The notes under the pieces: model-generated
What the model was told of the DNA's origin: nothing
What the model saw: only the letters and a program-made list of their open reading frames with translations
Database searches by the model: none
Made by a program: the position numbers and the translations under genes
In this document: one piece after another, positions 25,522 to 34,543 of the stretch
Position numbering within the stretch: the stretch's first letter is position 1
How the letters are laid out: each line of letters begins with the position of its first letter
Origin: Cupriavidus necator A5-1
GTDB taxonomy: Bacteria; Pseudomonadota; Gammaproteobacteria; Burkholderiales; Burkholderiaceae
Reading direction: 5' to 3'
DNA: 64,000 nt
Assembly: GCF_000744095.1 (NCBI RefSeq)
Contig: NZ_JQLI01000008.1
Coordinates: forward strand, 3,782,001-3,846,000

Positions 25522-26921
25522 GGCGTGCTCCGAGGCTTCTGCACTTCCTTGAGCCGATCGCGCATGGTGTCGCCCTCGAAGATGCCGCGCGAACCGCCGG
25601 CGCGGGCGTCGTGGCGCTGCATGATCGCCATGGCGGAGTTGCCGGCCAGCGTGCGCCGCAGCTCCAGCTCGGTCTTGAGGTTGTTGATCTCCTGCTCCAG
25701 CGTGCTGTTCTCCTGGTCGACAGCCTTCACCGCCAGCTCATTGGCTGCAACGTTCGGCTCCTTCTTGCCGGTCAGCAGCGTGCGCTGCAACAGCAAGGCC
25801 TTCTCCAACACACTCGACAGCGCCGCCTCGGAAGCCAGCCGCTTGCCCAGTAAATCCTGGTCGGGCTCGTCGCGCAGGGCTTCGATCACGCCGCGGGTGA
25901 TCGGCAGCGAATCGCTGCCGGCCGCCTCGAGATTCGCGACGGTTGTCGGCTTCGCTCCTGTCACCAGCTCCTGCAGCGCCTGCAGTTTGGCTTCGTACTC
26001 TTCCTGAATCACCGGCGTGAGGCCGACGCCCGGCGTCGTCTGCGTCTTGGTGCAGCTATCACAAGTGCGTTGCTCGCGCTCGCCCAGCACACGGGTGGCG
26101 AAGTTGGTAGCGGCCTGCGGCGAGGACCAGGTGAGGCAGGTCAGCCGATTGCCGCAGGAAGCACGCGGAATCGATGAGGTATCCGTGACGCTTCGGCCAT
26201 TGAGCAGGTTGTAGCCCGCGCGGGTTACGTCGCTCACCACCTTGATCGAACTCTGGCCCGAGCCGCCCGCATTGCCGCCGCCGACCCAAGGCACGCCGTT
26301 GTTGCCCTTGTTCGATTCGGCCTGCTCGATGGCCGACACGGCATCGGCGCTGCTGACCGCATTGCGCAGTGCCATGCCCTCGGCGAGCTGATCCCACCCA
26401 GCCTGGCCGCCTGCCATGTCCGCCATGCGGTTGGCGATGGCGCGGCAGGTCATCTTGGAGCGATCGAAATCCAGCCGCGCCTGCAGCACGCCGTTTGTCA
26501 GCAGGTTGTAGAGGCCCGGATCAGCGCGCTGGATGATCAGCGCCGGCAGCGACGCCACGGCGCTGGTGGCGTTCTGGATTACCGAGGACATGATGGCCTG
26601 GAAGCCGTTGGTGATGCCGTTGAGCTGGTTCTGCAGCGTCGTCGTGATGCTCATGTCGCCGCAGATCAGGTTGCTGTTCCAGCCGGCCCCGACGCCGATG
26701 CTCTGCATGTTGCCGGCCCCGCCCATGGACACGGCCCGGCCGCCGCCCACACTGTAGAGCACGTCGTCGCCAATGACGCTGCCGCTCACGCTCGCGCCGT
26801 TGCGGTCGATACGGGTCTGCGCCCAGGCGATACCAGTTGCGGCCGTGACGGCGCAAACGAGCGCGATGGCTAGCGCGTAGGGCTTGGCACGCTCTGTCAT
26901 ACGGGAATGGGACGCCTTCAT
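25518..26921 (-). CDS. ICE conjugation protein, PFL_4711/TIGR03755 family
   Basis: A 467-aa secreted protein with signal peptide (AIALVCAVTAATGIAWAQ), a glycine-rich N-terminal third (GGGRAVSMGGAGNMQS), conserved cysteines and a C-terminal coiled-coil (LEQEINNLKTELELRRTL). It belongs to the outer part of the GI-type T4SS and is probably a TraH-like assembly protein; that role is inference. Start: ATG at 26921, overlapping the iscB stop (TGATG), or ATG at 26900 directly before the signal sequence. The IscB element has replaced its original upstream context, so no Shine-Dalgarno is seen. Confidence 0.78.
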   Translation of the reverse strand: MKASHSRMTERAKPYALAIALVCAVTAATGIAWAQTRIDRNGASVSGSVIGDDVLYSVGGGRAVSMGGAGNMQSIGVGAGWNSNLICGDMSITTTLQNQLNGITNGFQAIMSSVIQNATSAVASLPALIIQRADPGLYNLLTNGVLQARLDFDRSKMTCRAIANRMADMAGGQAGWDQLAEGMALRNAVSSADAVSAIEQAESNKGNNGVPWVGGGNAGGSGQSSIKVVSDVTRAGYNLLNGRSVTDTSSIPRASCGNRLTCLTWSSPQAATNFATRVLGEREQRTCDSCTKTQTTPGVGLTPVIQEEYEAKLQALQELVTGAKPTTVANLEAAGSDSLPITRGVIEALRDEPDQDLLGKRLASEAALSSVLEKALLLQRTLLTGKKEPNVAANELAVKAVDQENSTLEQEINNLKTELELRRTLAGNSAMAIMQRHDARAGGSRGIFEGDTMRDRLKEVQKPRSTP

Positions 26922-28312
26922 CAGTTTGCGCGAGAAACCTCGGCCTTCAGGCCGGGGAGGGATAGAGCGCGACGCGAAGCGTCGCCCCTGTTCTCGCTCT
27001 CCTTTGCTGTTTGCACTACGAGTTGGTATCCGTATCCGTCGCCGCGCTGGATCACTTTGCAGTGCATGCCCTGCACAGCGCCAGCAGCAGTTTGGATGTT
27101 GAAGAAGCCAGTCGCCCTGATGGCGACCCGGCCGACATACGTGCCGGCCTTCTTGCCAGTAGGAACGATTGCCTTGACCATGTCGCCGGTCTGAAACCCA
27201 AATGCGCGTTTGCTTCGCATTAGATAGCCGCGCGGGAAGCCGTTGGCGCTCAGCCGGGTCCTCTGATAGCTCCCGCGGCCAGTGCATTGGATACGCAGCA
27301 CGGGTCGTTGCCAGTCCAGGACGGAATGCACTTGCCCAACGCAGGCTGCATCGAGCGCATGCGACTTGGGGATTTCGAGGCGCCGATGGTTGTACTTGGT
27401 CTGGCCGCCTGATCCTGTTTCGACCGGCAGGCCGAAGGATTTGAGGGCGTCCAGGAGGGCCAAGCGGGTGGCGTTCACCGCAGCGGCATCCCGCAATGGT
27501 GCTTTCGCGCGCGCCAGGATTCGCTTGGCGCGCGCTGGATCCTTGCGCAGAAATACCTCCAGCGGCAACTTTCCCTTCTTCTCATTGCAGGGCCGGCAAG
27601 CGAGCGTGAGATTGGAAACGCGGTTCGAGCCGCCGCAAGCCTTGGCGACAATGTGCTCAGTCTCCAAGGGACGATCGGCCGCGTCGCAGTAGGAGCAGGT
27701 TCGCCCGAACTTCGCCAGGAGATACTCCTTGACCTCATAGCCAAGGAGTGTCCCTTGCTGGTATTCGACCCCGGAGATCTCCGGATTTTCCATCGCCTGC
27801 ATGTCAAAGCGGACCAATTCCAGGCTCAGAGCAGTGATGGGAGCGAGTTTGATGAAGCGGCGCACCCACGCTTCGGTGGTGACGACGCGGTGGCGAAGGC
27901 TAGGCGCAAGCCAGCCTTCGGGCCGGCGGCGGTTGTCAAATCGCGCTGCGCGGTAGCGCGTCTTGCGCCCGCGGCGGGCGCGCCGCATCGAACGGCGGGC
28001 AGTCAACGCCTCGCTGATCTGCCGGCCACGGTGGATGATCTCGGCCAGCGAAAGAACGTAAGCCCTGCGGGCTCCGTCTGCGCCAAAGGTCGCCTCGCGG
28101 ACGATAGCGACACCAGTCTCTTTGCTGCCCGGATCCAGCTTAAGGCGCAGGGGCGGGACTTCACTGTCGTTCAGGCACCGGTCAATCAGCCGGATCGCGA
28201 ACGGCATCAGCCGATGCACGCGAGCGCGGCCACGCTCGAGCAGCAACCGCGCTCGCTTCTCACTACACGGCATCAACGGCTTGCCGTGCTTGTCCAACAC
28301 AAAGACTGCCAT
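26921..28312 (-). CDS. iscB: RNA-guided endonuclease IscB
   Basis: This 463-aa protein has the full IscB architecture, the ancestor of Cas9. It has a PLMP domain (MAVFVLDKHGKPLMP, residues 1-45), RuvC-I with Asp60 (LKLDPGSKETG) and an Arg-rich bridge helix (108-142, RRARRGRKTRYRAARFDNRR). RuvC-II Glu165 (LSLELVRFD) follows. The HNH domain with Cys206/209/239/242 and Glu219-His220 (TEHIVAKACGGSN) comes next, then RuvC-III with His318 and Asp321 (KSHALDAACVG), then a C-terminal TAM-interaction domain (GRVAIRATGFFNIQ). No catalytic residue is missing. TAGGAGAGA precedes the ATG. The last 13 codons read through the right-end hairpin. It is predicted to cut DNA matching a guide in its omega-RNA. 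Confidence 0.93.
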   Translation of the reverse strand: MAVFVLDKHGKPLMPCSEKRARLLLERGRARVHRLMPFAIRLIDRCLNDSEVPPLRLKLDPGSKETGVAIVREATFGADGARRAYVLSLAEIIHRGRQISEALTARRSMRRARRGRKTRYRAARFDNRRRPEGWLAPSLRHRVVTTEAWVRRFIKLAPITALSLELVRFDMQAMENPEISGVEYQQGTLLGYEVKEYLLAKFGRTCSYCDAADRPLETEHIVAKACGGSNRVSNLTLACRPCNEKKGKLPLEVFLRKDPARAKRILARAKAPLRDAAAVNATRLALLDALKSFGLPVETGSGGQTKYNHRRLEIPKSHALDAACVGQVHSVLDWQRPVLRIQCTGRGSYQRTRLSANGFPRGYLMRSKRAFGFQTGDMVKAIVPTGKKAGTYVGRVAIRATGFFNIQTAAGAVQGMHCKVIQRGDGYGYQLVVQTAKESENRGDASRRALSLPGLKAEVSRAN

Positions 28313-28590
28313 GGCAATCTCTCCTATATGGTTGCCCTTACGGGCCTGGTTACGCGCCCCTTGCGGGGCGTCTCCCTTCGGCAAGGTTGCGAACCGGCGA
28401 TCTGCCCCTGTCCGTTTCGTGCTTACCCTGTCGCTTGTCTGCAACCGGGGCTTCGAGAGTTTGGGACTAAGTGAAGCATCCCAACGTCGGTCTTGCACCT
28501 ATTCGCAACGTAGCGGGTTGGTTACCGCTTTGCCTGGTCAACCCGAGCTTGTCAGTTGCCTTTCAAGCTCCGGCCTTTAGGCCGGGGTAG
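26937..28590 (-). mobile_element. IS200/IS605-superfamily (ISC) element carrying iscB, no tnpA
   Basis: Near-identical hairpins mark both ends: CCGGCC-TTTA-GGCCGG at 28570-28585 (left end) and CGGCC-TTCA-GGCCG at 26941-26954 (right end). Subterminal palindromes instead of inverted repeats are typical of HUH-transposed IS200/IS605 elements. Only iscB is inside, so mobilisation would need a TnpA in trans. It lies exactly between two operon genes, 16 nt past the TIGR03756 stop. Exact ends are approximate. Confidence 0.72.
28313..28590 (-). ncRNA. Probable omega-RNA of IscB
   Basis: About 280 nt of non-coding, hairpin-rich sequence directly precede iscB on the same strand, the position of omega-RNA in known IscB loci. 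Visible stems include the left-end CCGGCC/GGCCGG hairpin, GAGCTTG...CAAGCTC just after it, and GACGCCCCGCAAGGGGCG near the ORF. In this family the guide is the sequence just outside the left end, here 28591-28606, the tail of the TIGR03756 gene. Folding and 5' end are inferred. Confidence 0.6.
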
Positions 28591-28605
28591 TTGGCCGGGA
28601 ATACC

Positions 28606-29556
28606 TCACATGAAATCGACGCTACCGAGGAAGACCTGCCCCCGGCGCTGGCAACAGGCATAGGGTCGCCACAGCGCCCAGGCGTAGTCGCCCCGCTGGG
28701 CCTGCACGCGCCGGCTGTTGTGTGGAAATACCGCACAGGAGTTTGAGAGGGTCGGCGTCAGCTCCTGCCACTTGCCGGTGGAGGCATCGCCTTCCATCAG
28801 GGCGCCGGCCGGCCAGTAACCACCGCGGGGATTGGCCAGCAGCGGTTGATAGACGTGGGGCTGGGTGCGCCGGGTCACGATGTCGCCCGCACGCTGCACG
28901 ACGACGGCGCCGCTCTTGTAGTCGTCGGTCTGATGCATGAAACCGCCGCGCGGATAGACGTTGCCCCACAGGTTCCGCGTCGTGCGCCCGCCGATCTCAC
29001 GCATGCCGGGGATCAGCGCCTCCGGGTAGGCCATCTCGGGCACGTTGTAGCGCCAGGCCAGCGTGTCGAGCGTGCTCAGGAGGTACGGCATGAAGGCCGT
29101 GCCCGCGCCCTGGCACGCGTAGCCAGACGCGCTGGCGAATTGGCTGAACACCGAGCCCGCGGGATGCCCGATCACGTCAGCGTTCTTGAATTTCCCCAGA
29201 TTGTTCTCGTTGTCGTGGTTGGTGGTGCCATCGCCGCCGGCCTGGGCCGTGGGATTCGGCATGCTCATCGCGCGCACCTCGATCCACGGGTTCTCGCCAG
29301 TGTTCGAGTAGCTCGACACCACCGCATCCGGGACGTAGTGGCGCACCTTCACCGACGTGCGCACCCTGCAACCCGACCAGGAGCAATACAGCCAGTAGCA
29401 GATGCCGACGACGCGGTACTCCAGACAGTCGGGCGACGCGGCAGAGGCCACGATGGTGGCTGTGTTCAAGGCGAATGCTGACGCGGCACCGCCCAGGAGC
29501 ACCGACACGATGGCGAGCCGAACCCGGCGATAAGACACCGATAGCAGGCGGTTCAT
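28606..29556 (-). CDS. ICE conjugation protein, PFL_4710/TIGR03756 family (TraU-like)
   Basis: A 316-aa protein with signal peptide (LAIVSVLLGGAASAFA) and several cysteines (CLEYRVVGICYWLYCSWSGC). It resembles TraU, a periplasmic/outer-membrane-associated mating-pair protein. MNRLLSVSYRR begins the signal. It overlaps the upstream gene by 4 nt (ATGA). The IscB element is inserted 16 bp after its stop, so the gene itself is intact. Confidence 0.82.
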   Translation of the reverse strand: MNRLLSVSYRRVRLAIVSVLLGGAASAFALNTATIVASAASPDCLEYRVVGICYWLYCSWSGCRVRTSVKVRHYVPDAVVSSYSNTGENPWIEVRAMSMPNPTAQAGGDGTTNHDNENNLGKFKNADVIGHPAGSVFSQFASASGYACQGAGTAFMPYLLSTLDTLAWRYNVPEMAYPEALIPGMREIGGRTTRNLWGNVYPRGGFMHQTDDYKSGAVVVQRAGDIVTRRTQPHVYQPLLANPRGGYWPAGALMEGDASTGKWQELTPTLSNSCAVFPHNSRRVQAQRGDYAWALWRPYACCQRRGQVFLGSVDFM

Positions 29557-29999
29557 GGCTGTGTCCTCCTATGGGCCTCGATGCATGCTACGGCGCGCGC
29601 GACGTCCGGGTCGCCGTAGACCACATAGCGGCGGTCGACCACTACGGCGGGCACCTTGACAATGCCCAGCCCCCAGGCATCGGCGACGCCCTGGTAGGCT
29701 CGGCCAATCCGGCGCTGAAGTTCGTCCTTGCCCTCCCTCATGCGCTGACGCACGAGGTCGGCGGCCAGGCTGGCATCTGCGGGCAGGCCCGCAGACAGCT
29801 CGGCCTCGATCCGGGAGGGAAGGTCCAGTTCGATGACCCTCTCACCGCCCATGGCTCGCACTGGATGGCGGCTGTCGGTAACGACAAGCACGTCGGCGGC
29901 GAAGGTGGCCGTGCTGAACGTAAGCAGCATGGCTGGCAGTACGGCGGCGATGCTGAGGGCCGGCCACCCCGGCATGGACTTGAAGAGAAAGACCGGCAT
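29553..29999 (-). CDS. ICE conjugation protein, PFL_4709/TIGR03757 family
   Basis: A 148-aa exported protein with signal peptide (SIAAVLPAMLLTFSTATFAA) followed by a thioredoxin-like region (DVLVVTDSRHPVR, KVPAVVVDRRYVVYGDPDVA), resembling TrbC/TraW-type periplasmic proteins. It is part of the T4SS operon, overlapping the TIGR03756 gene. A 187-bp gap without gene separates it from radC. Confidence 0.8.
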   Translation of the reverse strand: MPVFLFKSMPGWPALSIAAVLPAMLLTFSTATFAADVLVVTDSRHPVRAMGGERVIELDLPSRIEAELSAGLPADASLAADLVRQRMREGKDELQRRIGRAYQGVADAWGLGIVKVPAVVVDRRYVVYGDPDVARAVACIEAHRRTQP

Positions 30000-30186
30000 G
30001 TCAGGCGCCCTTGGAGTTGATCAAGGCCATAGTCAAACGTTGAAGGCGGCATTGCCTCGACAAACAAAGCGCACTGCGCGCGCTCCGTTTGTTGGGTCAG
30101 CACCGAAGTCCTCTGGAACGGCGAGAAGAAAGGCGGGAGCCGAAGCTCCCGCTGGGGTGGAACATACGCGCTGGCGTGGCGACCGG

Positions 30187-30681
30187 TTACAGCAGCCCCG
30201 ACTCGGCGAACGAGTACGGTGTGCCCTTGCCGATGATGAGGTGGTCCAGCACCTGGACGTCCACCACCGCCAGGGCGGCTTTAAGCCGGTCCGTGAGCGC
30301 ACAATCGGCCATCGAGGGCTCGGTCATGCCGGACGGGTGCTGGTGCGCGAGGATGAGCGCCGAGGCGTTGAGGGCCAAGGCGCGCTGGACAACCACCCGC
30401 AGATACACCGTGGTCTGGCTGACCGAGCCCTTGAACAGCGGCTCGTAGGCGAGTACCCGGTGCTGGCTGTCGAGGAACACGGCGGCGAAGACTTCGTTGG
30501 GCTCCGCAACCAGTTTAAGGCGCAGGTAGTCGCGCACGGCGGCGGGACCGTTCAGCGCCGGACCGGCCTTGAAGACACGCTTTTCCAGCAAGGTGATGGC
30601 CTGCTGGATAATCCAGTCCTCGTGCTGGGCGGCGATCAGGGTAAGCGACTCCGGGCTGGAATCGGCAACGACGAACGACAT
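30187..30681 (-). CDS. radC: RadC-family JAB/MPN protein
   Basis: A 164-aa ICE-type RadC. The JAMM metal-site signature is present: Glu in EVFAAVFLDS, then AHQHPSGMTEPSMAD with both His and the Asp. Plasmid and ICE RadC proteins are shorter than chromosomal ones because they lack the helix-hairpin-helix domain; their role is not settled, though a link to DNA repair or anti-restriction has been suggested. AGGAGG precedes the ATG at 30681. The 195-bp leader upstream is highly structured and repeated elsewhere in the ICE. Confidence 0.85.
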   Translation of the reverse strand: MSFVVADSSPESLTLIAAQHEDWIIQQAITLLEKRVFKAGPALNGPAAVRDYLRLKLVAEPNEVFAAVFLDSQHRVLAYEPLFKGSVSQTTVYLRVVVQRALALNASALILAHQHPSGMTEPSMADCALTDRLKAALAVVDVQVLDHLIIGKGTPYSFAESGLL

Positions 30682-30876
30682 GGCAAACCTCCTATGGGCT
30701 GAGATCGGAGGGCGCATGCCCAGGAGGGCAAACCCTCCAGGGGACGACGGGATAAGACAGGGGACCGGCAGGCATCCGCCACCGCAGGAGCAATGGTTGT
30801 TCGCGGCCAGGGATGCGATGCGAACGGGGTTTCGATCAGCGCGGTCGAGCCGCGCCGTAGCCTTGAAGATCGAGGA
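30682..30876 (-). promoter_or_regulatory. Structured leader upstream of radC (repeat copy 1)
   Basis: On the minus strand the segment begins ATGCCCAGGTAG... ATCTTCAAGGCTACGG (overlapping the end of the dsb gene) and contains GATCGAAACC and GGAGGGTTTGCCCTCC (a perfect hairpin) before the ribosome site. Related copies stand at 47457-47640 and 48290-48480. It may be the radC RNA motif known from mobile elements. Confidence 0.5.
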
Positions 30877-31641
30877 CTACCTGGGCATGACGCCGACGGA
30901 TGCGGCGGGCATGTCTGGAGAGCGGGACGGTTCGGCGGCGGCCTGGCCACCCGCGGCGAGCAGATCGAGAGCCGAAAGCAAGGCATCGCCTTCGACAGGC
31001 CCGTGCAGCAGCACAGTCTTACCGGTCTCACGGTCCCGCAGCAGCAGGGCTGGCGTCGCGGTGACGCCGCTCTTGGCCGCCTCTTCGGCTTGGGCGTGGA
31101 TCAATGCACCGGGCCGCTCGGAAGCCAAGCACTGCTGCACGGCCGGCGCGAGGTCGGGATAGCGCAGCCCCTCCGGTAGGCCCTGCCCGTCGCCGCGCGT
31201 ATGGGCATAGACCCATTCGACCGCCTGCCAGAACGCGGCGTGGCCGCCGGCAACACCGACACATTCGACCAGGCGGGCTTCGGCGGAAGCAGCCGGCTCG
31301 TGCATCGCGAGCGGCAGGTGGTGCCATTGCAAGACTGCCTCTGGGTGTTTATCGATCCAACGCTTGAGGACCGGGAAGTAGGTCCGGCAGAACGGGCATT
31401 CCAAGTCCGCATACTCGACTACGGTGAAGCGCGCATCAGAACGGCCGTAGCGCCAGGGCGGTCCGGGCACCGCCGGAGGCCGTGCCGCAGGCTTCGCGTC
31501 GGTATGGGACTCAGGTTGAACGGTGACCGGCGCCGAGGCTTGGGGAGGCAGTGCCAGCCAGGCGGACACGCCCACCAGCAAGACGGCCGCGAGCAGCGCG
31601 GCAAGGAAGGTCCGGGAGCGGGCAAAGCCAGGTAGCTGCAT
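30877..31641 (-). CDS. DsbA/DsbG-like thioredoxin-fold protein
   Basis: A 254-aa exported protein with N-terminal membrane anchor (FLAALLAAVLLVGVSAWLAL), a proline-rich linker and a DsbA-like thioredoxin domain with the active-site motif CPFC (in ADLECPFCRTYFPVL) and the cis-Pro region GVTATPALLLRD. It probably forms or isomerises disulphides in the Cys-rich T4SS proteins of this operon. GGAG precedes the ATG at 31641, 10 bp after the VirB4 gene. Confidence 0.85.
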   Translation of the reverse strand: MQLPGFARSRTFLAALLAAVLLVGVSAWLALPPQASAPVTVQPESHTDAKPAARPPAVPGPPWRYGRSDARFTVVEYADLECPFCRTYFPVLKRWIDKHPEAVLQWHHLPLAMHEPAASAEARLVECVGVAGGHAAFWQAVEWVYAHTRGDGQGLPEGLRYPDLAPAVQQCLASERPGALIHAQAEEAAKSGVTATPALLLRDRETGKTVLLHGPVEGDALLSALDLLAAGGQAAAEPSRSPDMPAASVGVMPR

Positions 31642-31651
31642 CGTGCGCTCC

Positions 31652-34543
31652 TTACGGCGCCAGCGCATCGAGCGCAAGCGACTCGATGCCGCGGGCGCGG
31701 TCGATCTTCTCAGCCACCTTGAAGGCTGCATCCAGTTCACCGATACCGTACTGCTGCATCAACTGGAAGCGCTCGGCCTTCTCCTCCGGCTCGGTCTGGG
31801 CCAGCGCAAGGTAGAGACTGGGCGGCACTGCGCGAAACAGCACCTCCATCGACTTGGACAGGATCACGCCCTCGCTGAACTTGCCGGCCTCCTTGCGTGC
31901 CGACAGCATCAGCGCCTTCTGCGCCGCATTCAGCTCGCGGAAGCGCGCAATCTTCTCCACCTCGTCGGGCGGCATCGACAGGCAGATCCACCACTCGATC
32001 ATGTTGAGCATCGGTTCGGCCGCCTTGGGCAGATCGTCGATGTTCTGGGTCGCGAGCCAGTACCAGGCGCCGAGCTTGCGCCACATCTTGGTGATCTTGA
32101 CCACGTAGGGCGCGAGCAGCGGGTTCTTGGTGATGATATGGCCCTCGTCGGTCACGTTGATGATCGGCCGGCCGAGGAACTGGTCGCGCTCGGCGATATT
32201 GTTCACCGTGTTGATGAGGCTGATGTAGGCGATCGAGAGCTGGGCGTTGTAGCCCTCGCGGGCGAATGTCGCCAGATCGACGATCGTGATGTCGGCCTCA
32301 GGCCAGGGCGTGCCGGGCCGGTTGAACATCTCGCCGTCCACGCCCTGGCAGAACATGTCCATCGCGTCGGCCATCTCCAGCAGCCGGGCGCGGCGCACCT
32401 CGGGCAGCGTCATGTCGTGGGCGCGCTCGCGCAGCGCGTCGCGCACGTCGCGCGTGAGCACAGTGTGCTTGTCGGCCACGCAACGCTGGGCCGCATCGAG
32501 GATGCACTGGCGGATGAGGCTGCGGTCGGCGCGCGTCATCCGGGCCTCTTCCTTGTCCTCGCCGCCGGTGATCATCAGCCGCGCGGTGATTTCCAGTTCG
32601 CCAAGCACGTCGCGCTGCTCATCAGCGTCCGTGACCTGCGCTGTCTCGTCGCGGTCCTCGTCCAGGTCGTCGGCATCCAGCGTTTGCACTTGGCCAGGCG
32701 TGTCCACCAGGCGCCAGGCGTCGCCGAACGGGGCCAGGCTCACCCCGGCGCCGGGAGCGAGCTTGACGCGGTGCACCGACAGGCCCAGGCGCGTGGCGAA
32801 GTCGCCGAACAGACCAAAACTGTTGCCCGCCTCGACGATGAAGAGCCGCGGCCGATAGATCGCCGTCACCTGGTTCAGGATGTTGTTCAAGGTGGCACTC
32901 TTGCCCGAGCCGGTGGGGCCGAAGAGGAACAGGTGGGCGTTCATCTGCCGGTCGAGGCGGTTCAATGGATCGAAGGTAATCGGTCCGCCGCCACGGTTGA
33001 AGAAGGTGATGCCCGGATGTCCTGTGCCCTGGCTGCGGCCCCACACCGGCGCCAAGTTCGCAGCGTGCTGCGCGAACATGAGCTGGGTGTACCACTGCCG
33101 CTTGTCCAGGGCCGGGTCGAAGACGCAGGGCAACCAGCGCAGGTAGCTGTTGAGTGGCGCCACCTCGTCTTCCTCGCGCACCGGCTGCAGACCGGCGTTG
33201 AGCATGACGTTGACCAGTTGCAGGCCGCGGGCGTCGAGCTGCTGCAGGTCGCGCCCGCGCAGGTAGAAGGCCAGCGCGCCGCGGTAGAGCTTGTGCGCGC
33301 TGCCGATCAGGCTGCGCGCTTGCTGCACGTCCTGGCGAGTCTGCTCCGAGGCGAGCGTCTCCCCCACCGACTTCTTGCTCAGGTGGTTCAGGTGCGCTTC
33401 CAGCACGTCCTGCGGCGTAGCGACCAGCGTGAGACACATCACCGTGTCTTCCGGCATCTGGTCGAACAGCGCATTGACCGCATCGCCTCCCTTGCGGGTC
33501 TCGCCGGTGATATGGCCCGTCGCCGGCGGCGTGCGCAGCCGGTCCATCACAATGACTCGGTGCGGCATGCCGTCAAAGAGCCAGGTGCCGTTCGCCACAT
33601 CCGAGCGCGGCTGGCCGAAGAACAGACGCTGTGCGAAGTCGCCGCCGGCCAGCTCGATTTCCCCTTCTTCCGGCTCGTCGGGATAACGGGTCAGCGCGTA
33701 GAAGTGCTCCCGATCCTCGTCGCTCGGGCCGAACATGGTCGGATGGGGGTTGAACCAGCGCAGCAGCCAGTCGTGGATGTCGGCGGCATCCAGGCGGCGA
33801 GCCTTCACGCCCGCGTTTGCGAGCCCGCCGACGAGGCGGTCGCAGATCGTCGTCAGTGCCTGCTCGGGCGACTGGCCTCGGCGCGTCGAGGTAGCCGTTG
33901 GTACGCGCCGATAGACCACCATGCGCACCCGCCGGACCTGGCCACGCCACGGCAGGCGCGTCACCGTGGTGTCCTCGAAGAGGCCACCGGGCTTGGCGAT
34001 CGCGCGCAGGTGGTGCGCAAACAAGCGCAGGTAGAACTCACTGAAGGCACTGCCCTGGGCGCGCGGCCGCACGTAGCCGGCCAGCCTGCGCAGGTAGCCA
34101 TCCCAGGTCGCCTCGTCCTGGGCGTAGAGCTGGACCACCCAGGGGTTCTCGTCGAGTTCGTCGAACGAGTCCTGCAGCGCGTTCTCCAACGCATCGCGCG
34201 CTTGCCACAGCCAAGCCATCTCGCGCCCCTCGGTGCCCACCGGCGCGAGCTCGAAGAAGGCGGCGACGGACTGCCCGTCTTCCAGAAGCATACTCTTCGA
34301 CTCGGGCAGGTATTCGACCCAAGGCAGCAAGTCCGCGAAGGACGGGGCCACGTCGTAGAGCGCCTGGACTTCCGCCTCGGTGGCCGGGTTGCGGCGGCCG
34401 GCGGCCAACGCGCTGCCGGGCTCGGCAATGCCTTGCGCGGCCAGCGACGACACATGCCGGGTCCAGGTGTCGTCGGCCGGCGCGTCGGCGCCCGTTGGCG
34501 TCTCGGCCTGGCGTGCCCGAAGGAAGGGAACGGACCGGATCAT
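31652..34543 (-). CDS. VirB4/TraC-like conjugative ATPase, PFL_4706/TIGR03744 family
   Basis: A 963-aa cytoplasmic ATPase that powers pilus assembly and substrate transfer in the T4SS. Walker A is FGPTGSGKSATLNN near residue 540 and the Walker B-like NVTDEGHIITKNP is near 800; WYWLATQNIDDLPKAAEP is a conserved late motif. The N-terminal domain (1-480) is the TraC_F-IV type. The start at 34543 has GGAGG upstream and overlaps the stop of the lipoprotein gene (TGATG), indicating translational coupling. Full length, no damage. Confidence 0.92.
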   Translation of the reverse strand: MIRSVPFLRARQAETPTGADAPADDTWTRHVSSLAAQGIAEPGSALAAGRRNPATEAEVQALYDVAPSFADLLPWVEYLPESKSMLLEDGQSVAAFFELAPVGTEGREMAWLWQARDALENALQDSFDELDENPWVVQLYAQDEATWDGYLRRLAGYVRPRAQGSAFSEFYLRLFAHHLRAIAKPGGLFEDTTVTRLPWRGQVRRVRMVVYRRVPTATSTRRGQSPEQALTTICDRLVGGLANAGVKARRLDAADIHDWLLRWFNPHPTMFGPSDEDREHFYALTRYPDEPEEGEIELAGGDFAQRLFFGQPRSDVANGTWLFDGMPHRVIVMDRLRTPPATGHITGETRKGGDAVNALFDQMPEDTVMCLTLVATPQDVLEAHLNHLSKKSVGETLASEQTRQDVQQARSLIGSAHKLYRGALAFYLRGRDLQQLDARGLQLVNVMLNAGLQPVREEDEVAPLNSYLRWLPCVFDPALDKRQWYTQLMFAQHAANLAPVWGRSQGTGHPGITFFNRGGGPITFDPLNRLDRQMNAHLFLFGPTGSGKSATLNNILNQVTAIYRPRLFIVEAGNSFGLFGDFATRLGLSVHRVKLAPGAGVSLAPFGDAWRLVDTPGQVQTLDADDLDEDRDETAQVTDADEQRDVLGELEITARLMITGGEDKEEARMTRADRSLIRQCILDAAQRCVADKHTVLTRDVRDALRERAHDMTLPEVRRARLLEMADAMDMFCQGVDGEMFNRPGTPWPEADITIVDLATFAREGYNAQLSIAYISLINTVNNIAERDQFLGRPIINVTDEGHIITKNPLLAPYVVKITKMWRKLGAWYWLATQNIDDLPKAAEPMLNMIEWWICLSMPPDEVEKIARFRELNAAQKALMLSARKEAGKFSEGVILSKSMEVLFRAVPPSLYLALAQTEPEEKAERFQLMQQYGIGELDAAFKVAEKIDRARGIESLALDALAP

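Noticed and set aside
26921..28600. Type II CRISPR-Cas (Cas9) locus
   Set aside because: The nuclease is only 463 aa with a PLMP domain and no REC lobe, and no repeat-spacer array or cas1/cas2 is present; IscB fits and Cas9 does not.
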